A stretch of 64,000 nt of DNA. It comes from Syngnathus acus. Its lineage: Eukaryota; Chordata; Actinopteri; Syngnathiformes; Syngnathidae. Shown here in pieces: positions 62,757-64,000 of the stretch; the stretch's first letter is position 1; every line of letters starts with the position of its first letter. The position numbers and the translations under genes are program-made. The notes beneath the pieces are model-generated. The model was not told the DNA's origin, did no database searches, and saw only the letters and a list, made by a program, of their open reading frames with translations. The DNA is taken from positions 7,192,001-7,256,000 of the forward strand of contig NC_051099.1 in assembly GCF_901709675.1 (NCBI RefSeq), read 5' to 3'.

Positions 62757-63103
62757 ACCTTGACTGGCCAGTTGTGTCTCCTGACGTGTTTAACAGCTGC
62801 ATTGGATATGTCGAGAAATTCCCAGACTGCTCTTCTGAGAGCATACCAAAACACACTTAAGTTGGACAACAAAGGAATCAAGGTAGTGTATTATATCTAA
62901 CACAATATAAGTATTACGTTGCATACTGGATGGTTTTATTATCACAATATAATTTTTCAAAATGCCAAAAACCTTCTGTAGTTTGCTCATGCTTCGACAT
63001 ATGTGTGAAATGTGCACCAAACCGGCATCATCTCTTCTCTTCTTAGACTCTGTCCTTCATAAATAATTCTCCAACTCCTGCAATCTTAATGTCACAAAGT
63101 TAA
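62757..63103 (+). other. Possible pair of coding exons of an unrecognised gene
   Basis: 62757-62882 is preceded by a pyrimidine tract and CAG and followed by AAG|GTAGTG. It is open for 42 codons in phase 0 and contains QTALLRAYQNTLKLDNKG. A second segment, 63047-63103, follows a strong acceptor (TTCTCTTCTTAG) and continues in phase to a TAA after 18 codons. The same first segment is also open in another frame, DLDWPVVSPDVFNSCIGYV, ending in TAA at 62858-62860. No upstream exon was found. Either frame, or neither, may be real. Confidence 0.2.
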
Positions 63104-64000
63104 AAGGTGAAGCGTATGAAAGTCAATGAGGTTTGTGGATTGTTACACTGGGGAAAAAAATGGTAAATTATCCAGTTTTTTAAAAAAAAACAACCGTTCA
63201 AATGTCCTCAACCAACAAATAGAGTATTGAGAAAAAAAGTTGAACTGAAACAGCAATAATAAACAGATGAGGAATTTTGTTGACGCCATTCCACAGTTGA
63301 CACCCAATAATATAGAGCGCCAACATCCAGAGGTTGCTGTTTACATAGATAACGTGCAGGCGTCCCTTGCTAAGAATGTAAAACACACTAGAGAGCAATC
63401 ACAAATAATCTGAATATTATTTAATGTCTCAGAGAGCTCCGAGTGTCATTTTGCAATCGTCAATCAAAATGTTCCCAGCATATACAAAATTGACTAAAAA
63501 TAACACTGCAACAAATGGATGTCTCCTCGTAGTCTGTTGAATGCTTTCTAAAAAAAAAAAAAAAAAGGGTGGTGCAGCAACATTTCAGAAGGAAAAACAA
63601 ATATAAAGTCATTAATTTTAAATGGCGAACCTAAAACATTTCTATAGAGAGTGAAAGAAAAAAATAAAACACCAAAATAGGTATAAAGTCGACACAAAAC
63701 ACCAACATGCATGTACAAAATACAAATGTGGGTTTAATATTGATTAATAACGCATATCTCTGCAAGAATGTGAAGCAAAACATTATTGCTGTTGGTTAGA
63801 AGGGTTTTGCTTTGGGATTGCTTTCACCTTAAAATGCATCGAGTCTCGTCAGTGAGAACGACACTTGTAAGCTTAAATATTTTTAATCCACTCGGGTTCA
63901 GGTTTGCATCTGGTCTCCGCGCTATGATTTTCACTGCATGGACCCGGCAGCTAATCAAAGCGTGCCATTCGGCTTAGCAGTCATGCACACAAATTCCCAA

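Larger units (their letters stand above)
52700..64000. other. Gene-poor 11-kb region beyond cdc23
   Basis: No known gene was recognised on either strand. Candidate regulatory islands, judged by mixed composition, few low-complexity runs and ATTA/TAAT cores, are about 56500-56750, 58420-58560, 58880-59060, 59100-59520, 61020-61140, 61660-61860 and 63830-63990. Other content: a perfect palindrome at 56807-56852, a signal-peptide-like frame at 57696-57923, an AT-only repeat near 60515-60640 and a possible pair of exons at 62757-63103. Whether these islands serve a gene outside the window cannot be seen. Confidence 0.5.

Noticed and set aside
1-64000. tRNA, rRNA, CRISPR, phage or bacterial-type systems
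   Set aside because: No cloverleaf with A/B boxes, no regular spaced repeats and no operon-like coding were seen; all supported genes are spliced vertebrate genes.

Overview
The window is teleost fish nuclear DNA. All recognisable genes are spliced vertebrate genes with GT-AG introns, many only 70-200 bp long. The intergenic DNA is AT-rich, with microsatellites, MITE-like inverted repeats and truncated LINE tails. No bacterial-type genes, operons, CRISPR arrays, tRNAs or rRNAs were seen. Exon limits come from reading splice sites by eye and checking phase. In every recognised gene the phases close into one open frame from ATG to stop.

Layout: 1-7.4 kb is non-coding DNA upstream of gsx1 (+, 2 exons, 243 aa), a ParaHox homeobox gene. 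8.7-12.5 kb is non-coding. Three minus-strand genes follow: arhgap31 (10 coding exons, 1266 aa, 13.6-21.5 kb), b4galt4 (6 exons, 347 aa, 24.7-26.3 kb) and casr (6 coding exons, 940 aa, 29.5-32.9 kb). Plus-strand genes come next: a CAT-type cationic amino-acid transporter closest to slc7a2 (11 exons, 588 aa, 35.8-40.0 kb) and kif20a (18 coding exons, 892 aa, 41.6-48.6 kb). Tail-to-tail with kif20a is cdc23 (-, 16 exons, 575 aa, 49.0-52.7 kb). 52.7-64 kb is a gene-poor stretch with no recognised gene, only two weak candidate coding segments.

The genes do not form one pathway. arhgap31-b4galt4-casr resembles human 3q13-q21, kif20a-cdc23 is the human 5q31 pair (both act in mitosis), and gsx1 belongs to the ParaHox locus at human 13q12. 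The window therefore joins several ancestral blocks. No pdx1 or cdx homeobox was found beside gsx1.

Points most worth a second look: three apparent GC-AG splice donors; a microsatellite in a splice-acceptor tract; several perfect or near-perfect foldbacks (29.0, 39.7 and 56.8 kb, and the larger one at 26.8-27.3 kb); two related TIR elements inside introns; a textbook CCAAT-CCAAT-CHR cell-cycle promoter on kif20a; and the 11-kb gene-poor tail with possible regulatory islands and a signal-peptide-like open frame. I found no clear new biological system.
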